The position numbers and the translations under genes were made by a program. A stretch of 64,000 nucleotides of DNA. Origin: a virus. The DNA is taken from the IMG/VR virus record IMGVR_UViG_3300007513_000952, positions 39,473 to 103,472 of that record; one strand, written 5' to 3'. Each line of letters begins with the position of its first letter. Within the stretch, counting starts at the first letter, position 1. Positions 51,914 to 60,534 of the stretch are shown one piece after another. The notes beneath the pieces were generated by a model. That model did not search any database and was not told the DNA's origin. It worked only from the letters and a program-made list of their open reading frames with translations.

Positions 51914-53246
51914 GATACCATTCTCCTATTATTGGGAAAGTTTTTTCAAAATCTTTTCCTCTTCGTTTGTCATATTGACTATAAAATAACTTAAAGTCTT
52001 TTTGTAATTTTTCTCTTGCGGCCGCTCCAGCGTGTGGTGTTTTAACAACATCTAAATAATCAATTAATCTTTGTGTATGATTAATTTCCATTTCTTCTAA
52101 ATGTTGTTGATTATTTTTTAAAAATTTTTCAATATCCCCTTTAAACTTATTACGTAAATCATCTGGCAATACCAAAGGTGATTGAAAACTTGGAAACCTT
52201 AAAATATTAAGTGTATAATTTATTGTTGGTCCGTAAATCTTACTTGCATTTTTTAACCATACAATTTTTTCTAAAAATTCAGCCAGTGATTCTAAACACA
52301 ATGCATTGATTGTACACATATTGTGAATTTCTGCTGGTACTTTATCAACCATCATGTGTAATACTTGACTATACCAATCTCCATAATTTAATCCGTCTCT
52401 AATATATTCTGCTTGTCTAAATGTTGCTTCATTACTAGTGTACAAGTGAAATCTATCAAAGTTTTTTAATTTCTTTTTAAAACGTTCTATAATATCTTGT
52501 TTTGCACCTAAATTAGAATTAATTGCAATACGCATATGAGGATTCATTTTGTGTCCTTGTGTTTCTATCCAATCTAACAGTCTCCATAAATTAGGCGACA
52601 TCATAGGTTCACCGCCTGTTATTCTTAATTCATCTAAACTTTTATGCAAATCTGTTTCCCACCAAGTGTAAAATGCTTCAACATAAGGATTAGTTTCATC
52701 TTTTTTATAAGGTTCTGCTGATTCATGACTGTGAGTAAAATGATTTCTTCCGTCTGTTGTCATATCTGTGTATGGACCTTTTTGTTTAATGTCTCTTGCC
52801 CATGTTGTGCTAAATGCAGGATTGCAATAAGAACAAGCAAAATTACAAGTTCTGTCAAATGCTATTTCTAATGTTTTTAAATTCCAATCAATTTCGTGAC
52901 TCTCAGTAAATGCTTCTTCTAAATGACCACTGTCAAATATTTTTGATTTGTATACCCTATCTGATATAGCATCTTTGCCAATGTCTTCTATTTTCCAACA
53001 ATATTCACAACCTGCAGGTCTTTCACCACACTGCATTTGTTTACGTTGCTCCTTCTTTTGCCATGTATTGTGTATTGCAGATGGATTTGTTTTTATTTCT
53101 TCTAAATCTATTTTGTGTGGTAATGGGTGATGACAACTTGTAGTCATACCACTGCCTAACCATATAGTTGCATTGAACCATTTAGCACCACAAAAACTTG
53201 CTGACTTTGTATCTAATATTTGTTTTTTATATTCTAAATCTTTCAT
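51903..53246 (-). CDS. radical SAM protein (copy 9), pair member
   Basis: A 447-residue radical SAM enzyme. Core: CNFACSYC and TGGEPMM. The N-terminal part differs from copies 1-8: FCGAKWFNATIWLGSG, then TSCHHPLPHKID and CEYCWKIED. The same layout occurs in copy 10 directly upstream (CLAKW, SCYHPPLHEID, CSYCWKMED), so the two form a duplicated pair of a distinct subfamily. ATGA overlap between them. Confidence 0.87.
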   Translation of the reverse strand: MKDLEYKKQILDTKSASFCGAKWFNATIWLGSGMTTSCHHPLPHKIDLEEIKTNPSAIHNTWQKKEQRKQMQCGERPAGCEYCWKIEDIGKDAISDRVYKSKIFDSGHLEEAFTESHEIDWNLKTLEIAFDRTCNFACSYCNPAFSTTWARDIKQKGPYTDMTTDGRNHFTHSHESAEPYKKDETNPYVEAFYTWWETDLHKSLDELRITGGEPMMSPNLWRLLDWIETQGHKMNPHMRIAINSNLGAKQDIIERFKKKLKNFDRFHLYTSNEATFRQAEYIRDGLNYGDWYSQVLHMMVDKVPAEIHNMCTINALCLESLAEFLEKIVWLKNASKIYGPTINYTLNILRFPSFQSPLVLPDDLRNKFKGDIEKFLKNNQQHLEEMEINHTQRLIDYLDVVKTPHAGAAAREKLQKDFKLFYSQYDKRRGKDFEKTFPIIGEWYRGI

Positions 53247-54613
53247 GCGTTTTTACACTCCTGCCAAAATTCTGACATTTCTGGGAATACTGTTTCAAAG
53301 TTTGTTAAGCGTCTACGATCATGTTCGTTAAAAAATGCGTAAAAGTTCTTTTTAGTTTGCGTACTAGTGTCTGCATTTTTACGCCAATAAGCTAAATTGC
53401 GTAACATTTTTTGAATCTCAAAGTCTTTGAATATGTGTAATCCTTTATCTTCTCCAGAATTTTCTCTCATATATTCTATGTTGGCTTCATGTATTGCTTG
53501 ATATGCCTCAGGCAATAATGTTATCTGTTGCCATGCAGGCTGTCTAAGCAATGGTATATCAAACCATACTCGTTGATACGTTTTACTATGTCGTTTTCGT
53601 AATTCTAAAATACCTTCTAATAACTTATCCAAACTTGTAACACTAAGATTATTGTATGTGATTATAAAAGTAACTGAATTACGTACTGGTATACGATCCA
53701 AAAATTCATCTACATTATCCCACATACGATTAAATTCTAATCCATTTCTAATATATTCTGCTTGTTTACCCCATGCATCAACTGAAACAAATTGCATGAA
53801 ATGTTCAACTTTCTCCTCAATACAGATTTTCTTAACCATATCAAAATATTTGTTTTTTAATTTGTTATTAGGTGGACACATATTACTGGTTACGTTTAAG
53901 TGTAAGTCTTGTTTTGGATTATTAATAACGTATTCAAATACTTTATATGTGTTATTGTCCATCATAGGTTCACCACCTGTCATACGAAAATGTTTTAAAT
54001 TTTTATATAATGTAGGCCACCACTTCCAAAAAGCAGTAACATAAGGATTATCTTCTTTATGTGGTATTGGACGTTTTCTTCCTTGAAAGTGTTCAGGTGC
54101 ATTGTGGGGAGGAGATGTTGGATATTGGCCATATACAGCAATCTCCTTCCCCCACGTTGTCGAGAATTGTGGTGAGCAATAAGAACACTTAAAATTACAA
54201 GCATTATTAAAGTTTACTTCCACATATCTCGGTGTCCAACGTTCGTCCATTGGATTTTGTTTAATTGCTGTAAAGTCTTGCATGGCCCATGGTTCACCAG
54301 AACGATAATGTCTATCTGACATTTCGCCTGTGTCTTCCATTTTCCAACAATATGAACAACCCTCAGGCCGTTCTCCTTTAAGCATTTGTTGTCTTTGATT
54401 TAATTTTTCTGCTGTATTATGTAGTGCCGCAGGATTATCTTCTAATTTTGTTGCATCTATTTCATGTAAAGGTGGATGATAGCAACTGTTTGTTAATCCA
54501 GTAGGCAAGTGTAATGAAACTTGATTCCATTTTGCCAAACACATAGTTGGTGAAACATTATCAAGTAAACTTTTAGCCAACTCTGCATCTGCTTTATAAT
54601 TACTTGTACTCAC
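53243..54613 (-). CDS. radical SAM protein (copy 10), pair member
   Basis: A 456-residue radical SAM enzyme, paralogue of copy 9. Core: CNFKCSYC and TGGEPMM. N-terminal part: CLAKWNQVSLHLPTG, SCYHPPLHEID and CSYCWKMEDTG. Both members keep the conserved S-T-T-W after the cluster motif. Overlaps the glycosyltransferase-like gene upstream by 14 bases. Confidence 0.87.
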   Translation of the reverse strand: MSTSNYKADAELAKSLLDNVSPTMCLAKWNQVSLHLPTGLTNSCYHPPLHEIDATKLEDNPAALHNTAEKLNQRQQMLKGERPEGCSYCWKMEDTGEMSDRHYRSGEPWAMQDFTAIKQNPMDERWTPRYVEVNFNNACNFKCSYCSPQFSTTWGKEIAVYGQYPTSPPHNAPEHFQGRKRPIPHKEDNPYVTAFWKWWPTLYKNLKHFRMTGGEPMMDNNTYKVFEYVINNPKQDLHLNVTSNMCPPNNKLKNKYFDMVKKICIEEKVEHFMQFVSVDAWGKQAEYIRNGLEFNRMWDNVDEFLDRIPVRNSVTFIITYNNLSVTSLDKLLEGILELRKRHSKTYQRVWFDIPLLRQPAWQQITLLPEAYQAIHEANIEYMRENSGEDKGLHIFKDFEIQKMLRNLAYWRKNADTSTQTKKNFYAFFNEHDRRRLTNFETVFPEMSEFWQECKNA

Positions 54614-55499
54614 GGTCTTGTACTCCTGTGTTGAATGGGCGTGGCATTACAAATTTAAAAAAATTGCTTTGGTCTTCATCAAAATTTTCACAAGGTATAT
54701 CTATTCTTTGCTTAAGACTATTGCCATATACTTCTAAATCTTCATCTACTTTATCTTCAACTATACCATTTGCAAATAAATCTGCCATTTTATCTAACTC
54801 TCTAATTTGTATAAATTCGGTTGAATCCACAGTAGTTGAATAACAACCCATTCTTGCTCCTAACATAGCATACTTGCCATACTCAACATCTGCACCTACA
54901 GTCATCCACGTGGTTAGTATTCTAAGATTGCTACCTTGTATAACACGCATAAAATTTTGTGGTGGTATATGTTTACCTTGATTTAAACTCATCTTAACAC
55001 CTTCTCTATAACCTGCTATCCAAGCCTGTTGTGGTGTTGCATTAATAACAGTAGTTGAATAACAATTATGTAAATTTTCATGAGGTACTGTCCAACAAAA
55101 ATCTATTTCTGCTTTTTCATCTTTTGCGTTTTCGTGTGTTTTCATTTGCAAACAAGTTTCACGTGGCCATCCTACCAAACCACCATTGCCATATACTAAA
55201 TTATTAACATTATTTCTTGCTCGCCAACGATGTACGGCTTTTGGATCTGTTTTAGACCAATCTAAAGTTTGTAATAAAAAACTCTCATCTATAATATTGT
55301 CTCCATCAACTGAAATAAAAAAATCTGTTTCTGCTTTTTCTGCCGCGGCTTTGTGTGCTGAATCAAATCCTTTAACTCCGTCAACACGCTTTGCCCACGG
55401 CACTTTGCTTAACAAGTCTGCCCAATTCTCTTCTTTGTTTGGTTCAGCATAACTTATAAAAACAAAGTCTAAATCCGAGACTCTTACTCTATCCGCCAT
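54600..55499 (-). CDS. glycosyltransferase-like protein (GT-A fold, D-x-D)
   Basis: A 299-residue protein. DLDFVFISYAEPNKEENWAD starts the domain; ETDFFISVDGDNIIDESFL near residue 65 contains the metal-binding D-x-D; YGNGGLVGWPRETCLQM follows. Fits a GT2-like GT-A fold. It resembles the C-terminal half of the operon's last gene (43591-44922), which lacks the D-x-D. Overlaps both neighbours. Confidence 0.7.
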   Translation of the reverse strand: MADRVRVSDLDFVFISYAEPNKEENWADLLSKVPWAKRVDGVKGFDSAHKAAAEKAETDFFISVDGDNIIDESFLLQTLDWSKTDPKAVHRWRARNNVNNLVYGNGGLVGWPRETCLQMKTHENAKDEKAEIDFCWTVPHENLHNCYSTTVINATPQQAWIAGYREGVKMSLNQGKHIPPQNFMRVIQGSNLRILTTWMTVGADVEYGKYAMLGARMGCYSTTVDSTEFIQIRELDKMADLFANGIVEDKVDEDLEVYGNSLKQRIDIPCENFDEDQSNFFKFVMPRPFNTGVQDREYK

Positions 55500-55780
55500 A
55501 CATACCCTTCCTTACCAATATTTTTAACCCAAAAAGGATTTTTTTTATAAAATTTAACTCCGTTATCTGCCTTATGCATTAATGGTTGTCGCTGTTCTAC
55601 AGGTATACGTTTTTTTCTTACAACTTCTCCTTTTTTCCACGTATAATTTTCCTCACCTGCTCTTGTTATTTCTAAATAACGTTCTAATGTTACAACTATA
55701 CTTTGACCTTCGATAGTAACCACGTGAGGTTGTCTTTCTTTTGGCTTAAAATTTTCTAATGCTTCAAAAAATCCTGGCAT
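55484..55780 (-). CDS. small hypothetical protein
   Basis: A 98-residue basic protein (QPHVVTIEGQSIVVTLERYL, then FYKKNPFWVKNIGKEGYVWR). No family recognised. The 16- and 17-base overlaps with its neighbours point to translational coupling. Confidence 0.5.
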   Translation of the reverse strand: MPGFFEALENFKPKERQPHVVTIEGQSIVVTLERYLEITRAGEENYTWKKGEVVRKKRIPVEQRQPLMHKADNGVKFYKKNPFWVKNIGKEGYVWRIE

Positions 55781-56564
55781 TTAATTCCTCTGGTAATGAT
55801 TTGTTATAATAATGAAATATTCTTGATTGCTTATATCCACCTACATAAACTTTTTCATCTATTTGCATTGGATATAGATATTGATCGTTAATAAATGCTT
55901 GGGTTAATCCATTTATTGCATTTTTATTATGCATAAAATTAAACCAATCATATTTTATACGTAATTCATTTAATGGATCTTGTATTTTAAGTGCAAGAGC
56001 ATATACAACATCTGTTGATGATTGCTCATCATGACAATTTATTAAAAATTTATTCCGTACAACAGGCCAATTTAACATAATGCCTTTACATAAATTATAA
56101 AATGTTTGTGCTTGTCTACTTTTTCTAAAATAAGTTAATCCGTTATATACATCTGGCAAATTATTTGTAACAAATAATTTTCTATAAGGTGTATGTTCAA
56201 TAATTGTGTCTCTATAACATCTTACATGATAAGAAAAAACCATATTATGTTGATGCAAATAATTCCACCACCAATCTGTGTTACTTGTAAACAACATATC
56301 AGCTTCTAATTTAATTGTGTGCTTAAAAGGTGTTAAATTAAAAACTTGCCATTCGTTGTTTAACTTCCATTCCTGATCTTTGCTATAATCTTGTTCTAAT
56401 ACAACTACATGATCAAATTCTTCATGATCAACTAGTTTATCAGTTATAATACATACTTTATTTTGCCTATTATGCTTTTTAATTGACTTTGCAAGACGTT
56501 TACTTAACTCTATATAATCAGTTGTGGAGTTATTCAATGCAAACCAAACATATCCTCTATCCAT
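55764..56564 (-). CDS. glycosyltransferase-like protein (GT8-like pattern)
   Basis: A 266-residue protein. It starts GYVWFALNNSTTDYIELSKR, then VCIITD, and TIKLEADMLFTSN near residue 85, the place of the donor/metal site (E-x-D instead of D-x-D). This resembles the gene upstream and the GT8-like nucleotide-sugar fold. Sugar and acceptor unknown. Overlaps its upstream neighbour by 8 bases. Confidence 0.6.
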   Translation of the reverse strand: MDRGYVWFALNNSTTDYIELSKRLAKSIKKHNRQNKVCIITDKLVDHEEFDHVVVLEQDYSKDQEWKLNNEWQVFNLTPFKHTIKLEADMLFTSNTDWWWNYLHQHNMVFSYHVRCYRDTIIEHTPYRKLFVTNNLPDVYNGLTYFRKSRQAQTFYNLCKGIMLNWPVVRNKFLINCHDEQSSTDVVYALALKIQDPLNELRIKYDWFNFMHNKNAINGLTQAFINDQYLYPMQIDEKVYVGGYKQSRIFHYYNKSLPEELNARIF

Positions 56565-57321
56565 TTACAAACTCCTTATCCATAACATGAACATCTTGTT
56601 CTTCAACCATATTAACTTTATTATTGTACTTGAATGTTATTGTTTTATCCGACATATCTAATACATCTACTTCATGTGATATCATAGCCATTGGTGTTGG
56701 AATAAAATTTTTATGAGAATTAAATCCATTTAACTGATGTAATGCTATTGCAAAAGCAAAATCATTTCTATAATTTTTATATTTTATACGATACAAATTT
56801 CTATAATGAGCATAGTATTGTTGTATGTGTTGAATTAAATTAAAAACTTGTTCTGCAAATACTGATTTACGAAAAATAGTAACCGTTGCCCAAACTATTG
56901 GTACTGTTGATTCATTTTTACCTTCAATCATATTTTCACCTGTTAAATCATATACGTTATTGTGTAATAAAAAATCATACTTTGTATTTGCATACGTTAA
57001 TAGATTATTAGTAAAAACAAAGTAATCACAATCCATAAGAATTGTAGTATCATAAGGTGAGTGTTTGTATGCTAAACTTCTTTCTAAATTATGCCAAGCA
57101 ATACTTTGACCTCTATAACTTCTTCTATTGCCTACTTTATTATCAACAATCTTGTAATTAATCATACCTAAAGGTTTAAACTTTTTGTAAGTTTCAAAAT
57201 TAGTAACAATAGTAATTTCTAATTTTAGATATTTTCGTATTTGTGCTACACAACGTTCAGCTAACAAGTGGTAGTTAACTTCAGGCGTATTGAAACAATA
57301 CATTAATACACCTGTTGTCAT
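56557..57321 (-). CDS. glycosyltransferase-like protein (GT8-like pattern)
   Basis: A 254-residue protein. It opens GVLMYCFNTPEVNYHLLAER, then ITIVTNFETYKKF, and TTILMDCDYFVFTNN near residue 90 with D-x-D. Together these fit a nucleotide-sugar-binding GT-A domain. The gene downstream shares the plan, so the pair may be duplicated. Overlaps its upstream neighbour by 4 bases. Confidence 0.65.
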   Translation of the reverse strand: MTTGVLMYCFNTPEVNYHLLAERCVAQIRKYLKLEITIVTNFETYKKFKPLGMINYKIVDNKVGNRRSYRGQSIAWHNLERSLAYKHSPYDTTILMDCDYFVFTNNLLTYANTKYDFLLHNNVYDLTGENMIEGKNESTVPIVWATVTIFRKSVFAEQVFNLIQHIQQYYAHYRNLYRIKYKNYRNDFAFAIALHQLNGFNSHKNFIPTPMAMISHEVDVLDMSDKTITFKYNNKVNMVEEQDVHVMDKEFVNG

Positions 57322-57638
57322 TTTAACCTTTTATTCTTTAGATCCTCGTGTAGTTGATGGTATGAATTTAATGTTTCTTGATTTCTTTCAATCAATATTC
57401 TCAAAAATTCATCTGGATCTATTATGTGACACGGATTATCATTAGTATCTAACATATAAAACTCCTTAGAGTGTGCTTTAAATGTTTGAACTACATTTAT
57501 GGTATCAGCGTCTGCACGAAATAATCTACCATTGTATGCTATAATCTGTCTGGATTTTAACTTTTCCAGAGCATTCTTTTTAATTTGGTTTAGATCGTGT
57601 GCTAGATCAGAATAGTTTTTGAGAGTGCCAATATCCAT
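57318..57638 (-). CDS. small protein, first gene of the minus-strand operon
   Basis: A 106-residue charged protein (IGTLKNYSDLAHDLNQIKKN, then IIAYNGRLFRADADTINVV). No family recognised; the HDLNQIKK and NRLF-like parts look DNA- or protein-binding, without proof. Its ATG begins 6 bases after the -10 of a perfect promoter, so its transcript is predicted to be leaderless. Confidence 0.55.
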   Translation of the reverse strand: MDIGTLKNYSDLAHDLNQIKKNALEKLKSRQIIAYNGRLFRADADTINVVQTFKAHSKEFYMLDTNDNPCHIIDPDEFLRILIERNQETLNSYHQLHEDLKNKRLK

Positions 57639-57644
57639 AACTGT

Positions 57645-57673
57645 ATTATACAGTTAATTATGGACTGTGTCAA
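57645..57673 (-). promoter_or_regulatory. perfect sigma70 promoter of the minus-strand operon
   Basis: Read on the minus strand: TTGACA (57673-57668), a 17-base spacer, TATAAT (57650-57645). Both hexamers are perfect consensus. The ATG at 57638 starts 6 bases after the -10. This is the best-matching promoter seen for the 16 genes downstream. Confidence 0.85.
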
Positions 57674-57692
57674 TGTGGTAAAATGTTTTTTA

Positions 57693-58661
57693 TTATGATG
57701 TAGTATTAGATACTGTTGCGTCAGATGAAATAGCACCAACTGAAGCCAACCCTTGTGCAGTTGTTGGATTCACTGTATGTAATGCAACGTCTGTTACACC
57801 AATATAGTTTGCATATTGATCAACACCTGATGTATTACCATCAGTAAATGTTCCGTCACCGGTATCTGGATCAAAAGTTTCCCACTTCATTGTTACCGTT
57901 ACTGCTGAAGCTACTGCGGCATCTAATTTTGCCGAAATTTGAACATACATTGATGTATATGTTCCTGAAGATTGTGTAAGTTTTAATAATACTGTATAAC
58001 CAGTACCTAAGTCATAAAGACCATTTGATAATCCGTTAGTTGTTACAGTTTCACCTGAACCTGATCTAGTTGATGTTTGTGATTTAAGATCAAAGTTACC
58101 TATTGCTGTAATCATTTCGTCAACTGAACTATCTTTTGAAGTTGCTGAACTACCACCGTTACCAGTTCTAGTCATTTTCAATCTCATAGTTCCACCTGCG
58201 TTAAAAAACCATCTTAATTGATTGTTATTAGCAAATGTTATTGAATGTTCTACTACGTGCGAAGTATTCCATCTTCCTGATGCCGCCGCACTTTCTAATT
58301 CTGCACTTTCTGATATTGCTGTTGCTGACGTAGATCCGCCTGCAACTTCAGCCGCTAAAGATGCCAAGTCTGCCACTAATGCTGATTTAATTGCAATAGT
58401 GTCACCTGCTGATCTTGCCGCTGTTGAAGTTAATGTGTCATTTGTATGATTTGCAATATTATCCATACCTGTAAACAAGGAATTCCATTCTGCCGCTGTA
58501 ATTGTATCACCTGCTACGTTAGTTGCTATTGCTGTTTGTCCTAATCCATAATTTAACGCACCAGTTCCTGCGAAGTGGTTGTATCCGTATGGTGAACTTG
58601 ATGAATTTACAAAAGTATTATACTCGTCATCTAAAATTTTTTCGCCTACTACATATCCCAT
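57693..58661 (-). CDS. tail-fibre-type protein
   Basis: A 322-residue, Ser/Thr/Ala-rich protein. It begins MGYVVGEKILDDEYNTFVNS, then GYNHFAGTGALNYGLGQ, and has a beta-rich body with many short repeats (TSTRSGSGETVTTNG). Typical of distal fibre or adhesin proteins of marine T4-like phages by composition and by position next to the other fibre genes. No catalytic motif. Confidence 0.65.
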   Translation of the reverse strand: MGYVVGEKILDDEYNTFVNSSSSPYGYNHFAGTGALNYGLGQTAIATNVAGDTITAAEWNSLFTGMDNIANHTNDTLTSTAARSAGDTIAIKSALVADLASLAAEVAGGSTSATAISESAELESAAASGRWNTSHVVEHSITFANNNQLRWFFNAGGTMRLKMTRTGNGGSSATSKDSSVDEMITAIGNFDLKSQTSTRSGSGETVTTNGLSNGLYDLGTGYTVLLKLTQSSGTYTSMYVQISAKLDAAVASAVTVTMKWETFDPDTGDGTFTDGNTSGVDQYANYIGVTDVALHTVNPTTAQGLASVGAISSDATVSNTTS

Positions 58662-58665
58662 ATTG

Positions 58666-60315
58666 CTATTTAACTCCTATCACACATTCTGTTAATGTTG
58701 TTTCTTCGTTGTATTTAGCCTTCAACAGTCTTCCTAGTACATTAAACGTGGTACACTCATCTAAATTAGCTACTTTAGCTAAACCATTGCCTGCTGATAC
58801 TATACGATCCCCTGCTTGTCCTGTACCTTGTAATTTAACAAATACTCGTCCTTTTAATGCTATCATTGGGTGTGATTGGTTGTTTCCTGCTTGAGCATTC
58901 ATCAAAAATGCTGGACTATCACTTACTACACCAAAAACATTGTTGCATAATTCTTTATTACATTTTGTAATTTCTTCTGAACCACCTAACATTACAACGT
59001 CACCTGCTTCTAATGGCATATCTGAAGCATAACGCTCGGCCAAATCAGCGTATTGTGCCGCTGTTGATGTTGCGTGTACTACATTGGCTCGTATATCTAC
59101 TAAAGTTGCGGCTGATAATTCGTCATCTCCGCCACCTGATTTAAATGCTGTCCAGGCTCCGCCTGCATTTCCATAAATTGTTGTACCATCATCTGCAAAA
59201 GTTTCATCCCAAACCCAAAATAAGTCTTGTTCAGTAGCAGAAGATGTTTCTCCTCTGTTTACTTTTAATCCTGTATAACTTGGCATACCTGCGTTTGAAG
59301 ATATGTTTCTGTTTAATTCTATAATATTGTCTTCAACTGTTAATGTTGATACATTAGATGTAATTGAGTCTCCATCAACTATTAAATTTCCTTTAACTCT
59401 TAAATCACCAACTGATGGCAGTTCTAATCTTCCTGTATCACCATCTAAAGTCATTAATGTAGTTGTTGCACCACCGTCATTTACTGTAAAAATAATATCT
59501 TTGTTTGATGTTGTGTTTGCAATGGTTAAATTATCACTTGACATTGTGAAAGTTACATCTGAACCTGCACCTAAAGTTAATGCGGCTCCATCAACTAGCA
59601 ATCCTAATGTACCTGTTGATGTATCATTTGCGTTTGATCTAAGATAGTTTGCCGCCGCAACTCCACCTAATGCATCTGAGTCTGTGGAAGTTCCTCTAAA
59701 TTTTGCTGATGAAACTGTTGATGATAATTGTAAACCTTGTGCAACTGTTGAGAAACCTGCGGCCGCTAATGCCACTGCATTTGTTTCTGAACTTGACGGT
59801 GTAAATGCTAAATTAGAAGCAACTGCAATTACGGCATCGTTTGCAACTAATTTTAAAATTGATCTATTAACGCCTGTGTTGTCTTGTACTGTTTCTGGTA
59901 CAACATTTGTTACGCCTGATCCAGCAGTCGAAGTTGGACCAACAAGTACCCAAGCAGATCCTGAATGAACATATAATTGTGAATTTGTTGTATCAAACCA
60001 CATATCACCTTGTACTGCATTGGTTGGTGACGTTGTTGAGTTTGTTGATGACCCTACTGGTTTCCATTTTGAACCTGTATAAACATTAATTTGTTTATTT
60101 GTTTGGTCATACCAAAGTTGACCTGTAATTTTGTTTGAAGGAGCTGATGTATTATTAAAGTTTTCTAAAAGTTTTACAAGATTTTCGTTTAACTTCTCAC
60201 CAAATCCTGCATACCCTTTTCCTATGAGTGTAAGATCCGTAGTAGCGGTATCAATTGTACCATCTGCTAAAGTGACCAATAAGGTCCCGAATGTATTGTT
60301 AATCTTATACGCCAT
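58666..60315 (-). CDS. tail-fibre protein with C-terminal G2-like domain
   Basis: A 549-residue fibre protein. The N-terminal part (YAGFGEKLNENLVKLLENFN, then GQLWYDQTNKQINVY and GDMWFDTTNSQLYV) is a fibre-attachment module also present in the partial gene at the right edge. The C-terminal third (ADLAERYASDMPLEAGDVVM, LKGRVFVKLQGTGQAGDRIV) resembles the G2-type peptidase/chaperone-like domain of phage fibres. The gene stop overlaps the start region of the next fibre gene. Confidence 0.75.
   Translation of the reverse strand: MAYKINNTFGTLLVTLADGTIDTATTDLTLIGKGYAGFGEKLNENLVKLLENFNNTSAPSNKITGQLWYDQTNKQINVYTGSKWKPVGSSTNSTTSPTNAVQGDMWFDTTNSQLYVHSGSAWVLVGPTSTAGSGVTNVVPETVQDNTGVNRSILKLVANDAVIAVASNLAFTPSSSETNAVALAAAGFSTVAQGLQLSSTVSSAKFRGTSTDSDALGGVAAANYLRSNANDTSTGTLGLLVDGAALTLGAGSDVTFTMSSDNLTIANTTSNKDIIFTVNDGGATTTLMTLDGDTGRLELPSVGDLRVKGNLIVDGDSITSNVSTLTVEDNIIELNRNISSNAGMPSYTGLKVNRGETSSATEQDLFWVWDETFADDGTTIYGNAGGAWTAFKSGGGDDELSAATLVDIRANVVHATSTAAQYADLAERYASDMPLEAGDVVMLGGSEEITKCNKELCNNVFGVVSDSPAFLMNAQAGNNQSHPMIALKGRVFVKLQGTGQAGDRIVSAGNGLAKVANLDECTTFNVLGRLLKAKYNEETTLTECVIGVK
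58667..58674 (-). promoter_or_regulatory. late-type box (GTTAAATA), minus strand
   Basis: On the minus strand GTTAAATA ends 5 bases before the ATG at 58661. This is the same geometry as the plus-strand boxes, though an upstream TAGGAG could also serve as a ribosome site for a longer transcript. Confidence 0.35.
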
Positions 60316-60326
60316 ATATATATATA

Positions 60327-60506
60327 TTAGTTAGATGCGTTATCTCTAACTTCAATCAACCAACTTACATCACCAACTAATTTAATCAAAATATTTGCAA
60401 AATATGGATCCAGTTTTCCTTGAACATATGCCTGTTCATGATCATCCCAAATATCTTTTGTATCAATTGTATTAATAAAATCTGCTACTTCCTGTTTTGT
60501 TGCCAT
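60327..60506 (-). CDS. 59-residue small protein between fibre genes
   Basis: A short frame encoding 59 residues, beginning MATKQEVADFINTIDTKDIW and ending SWLIEVRDNASN. A GGAGA ribosome site precedes the ATG at 60506, and a late-type box lies upstream. Acidic and helical; function unknown. Confidence 0.6.
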   Translation of the reverse strand: MATKQEVADFINTIDTKDIWDDHEQAYVQGKLDPYFANILIKLVGDVSWLIEVRDNASN

Positions 60507-60526
60507 TTAAATGTTCTCCTTATGGT

Positions 60527-60534
60527 TATTTATT
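60527..60534 (-). promoter_or_regulatory. late-type box (AATAAATA), minus strand
   Basis: On the minus strand AATAAATA precedes the 59-residue gene by 20 bases, with a GGAGA site between. So this one would give a normal leader, unlike the plus-strand boxes. Confidence 0.4.
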
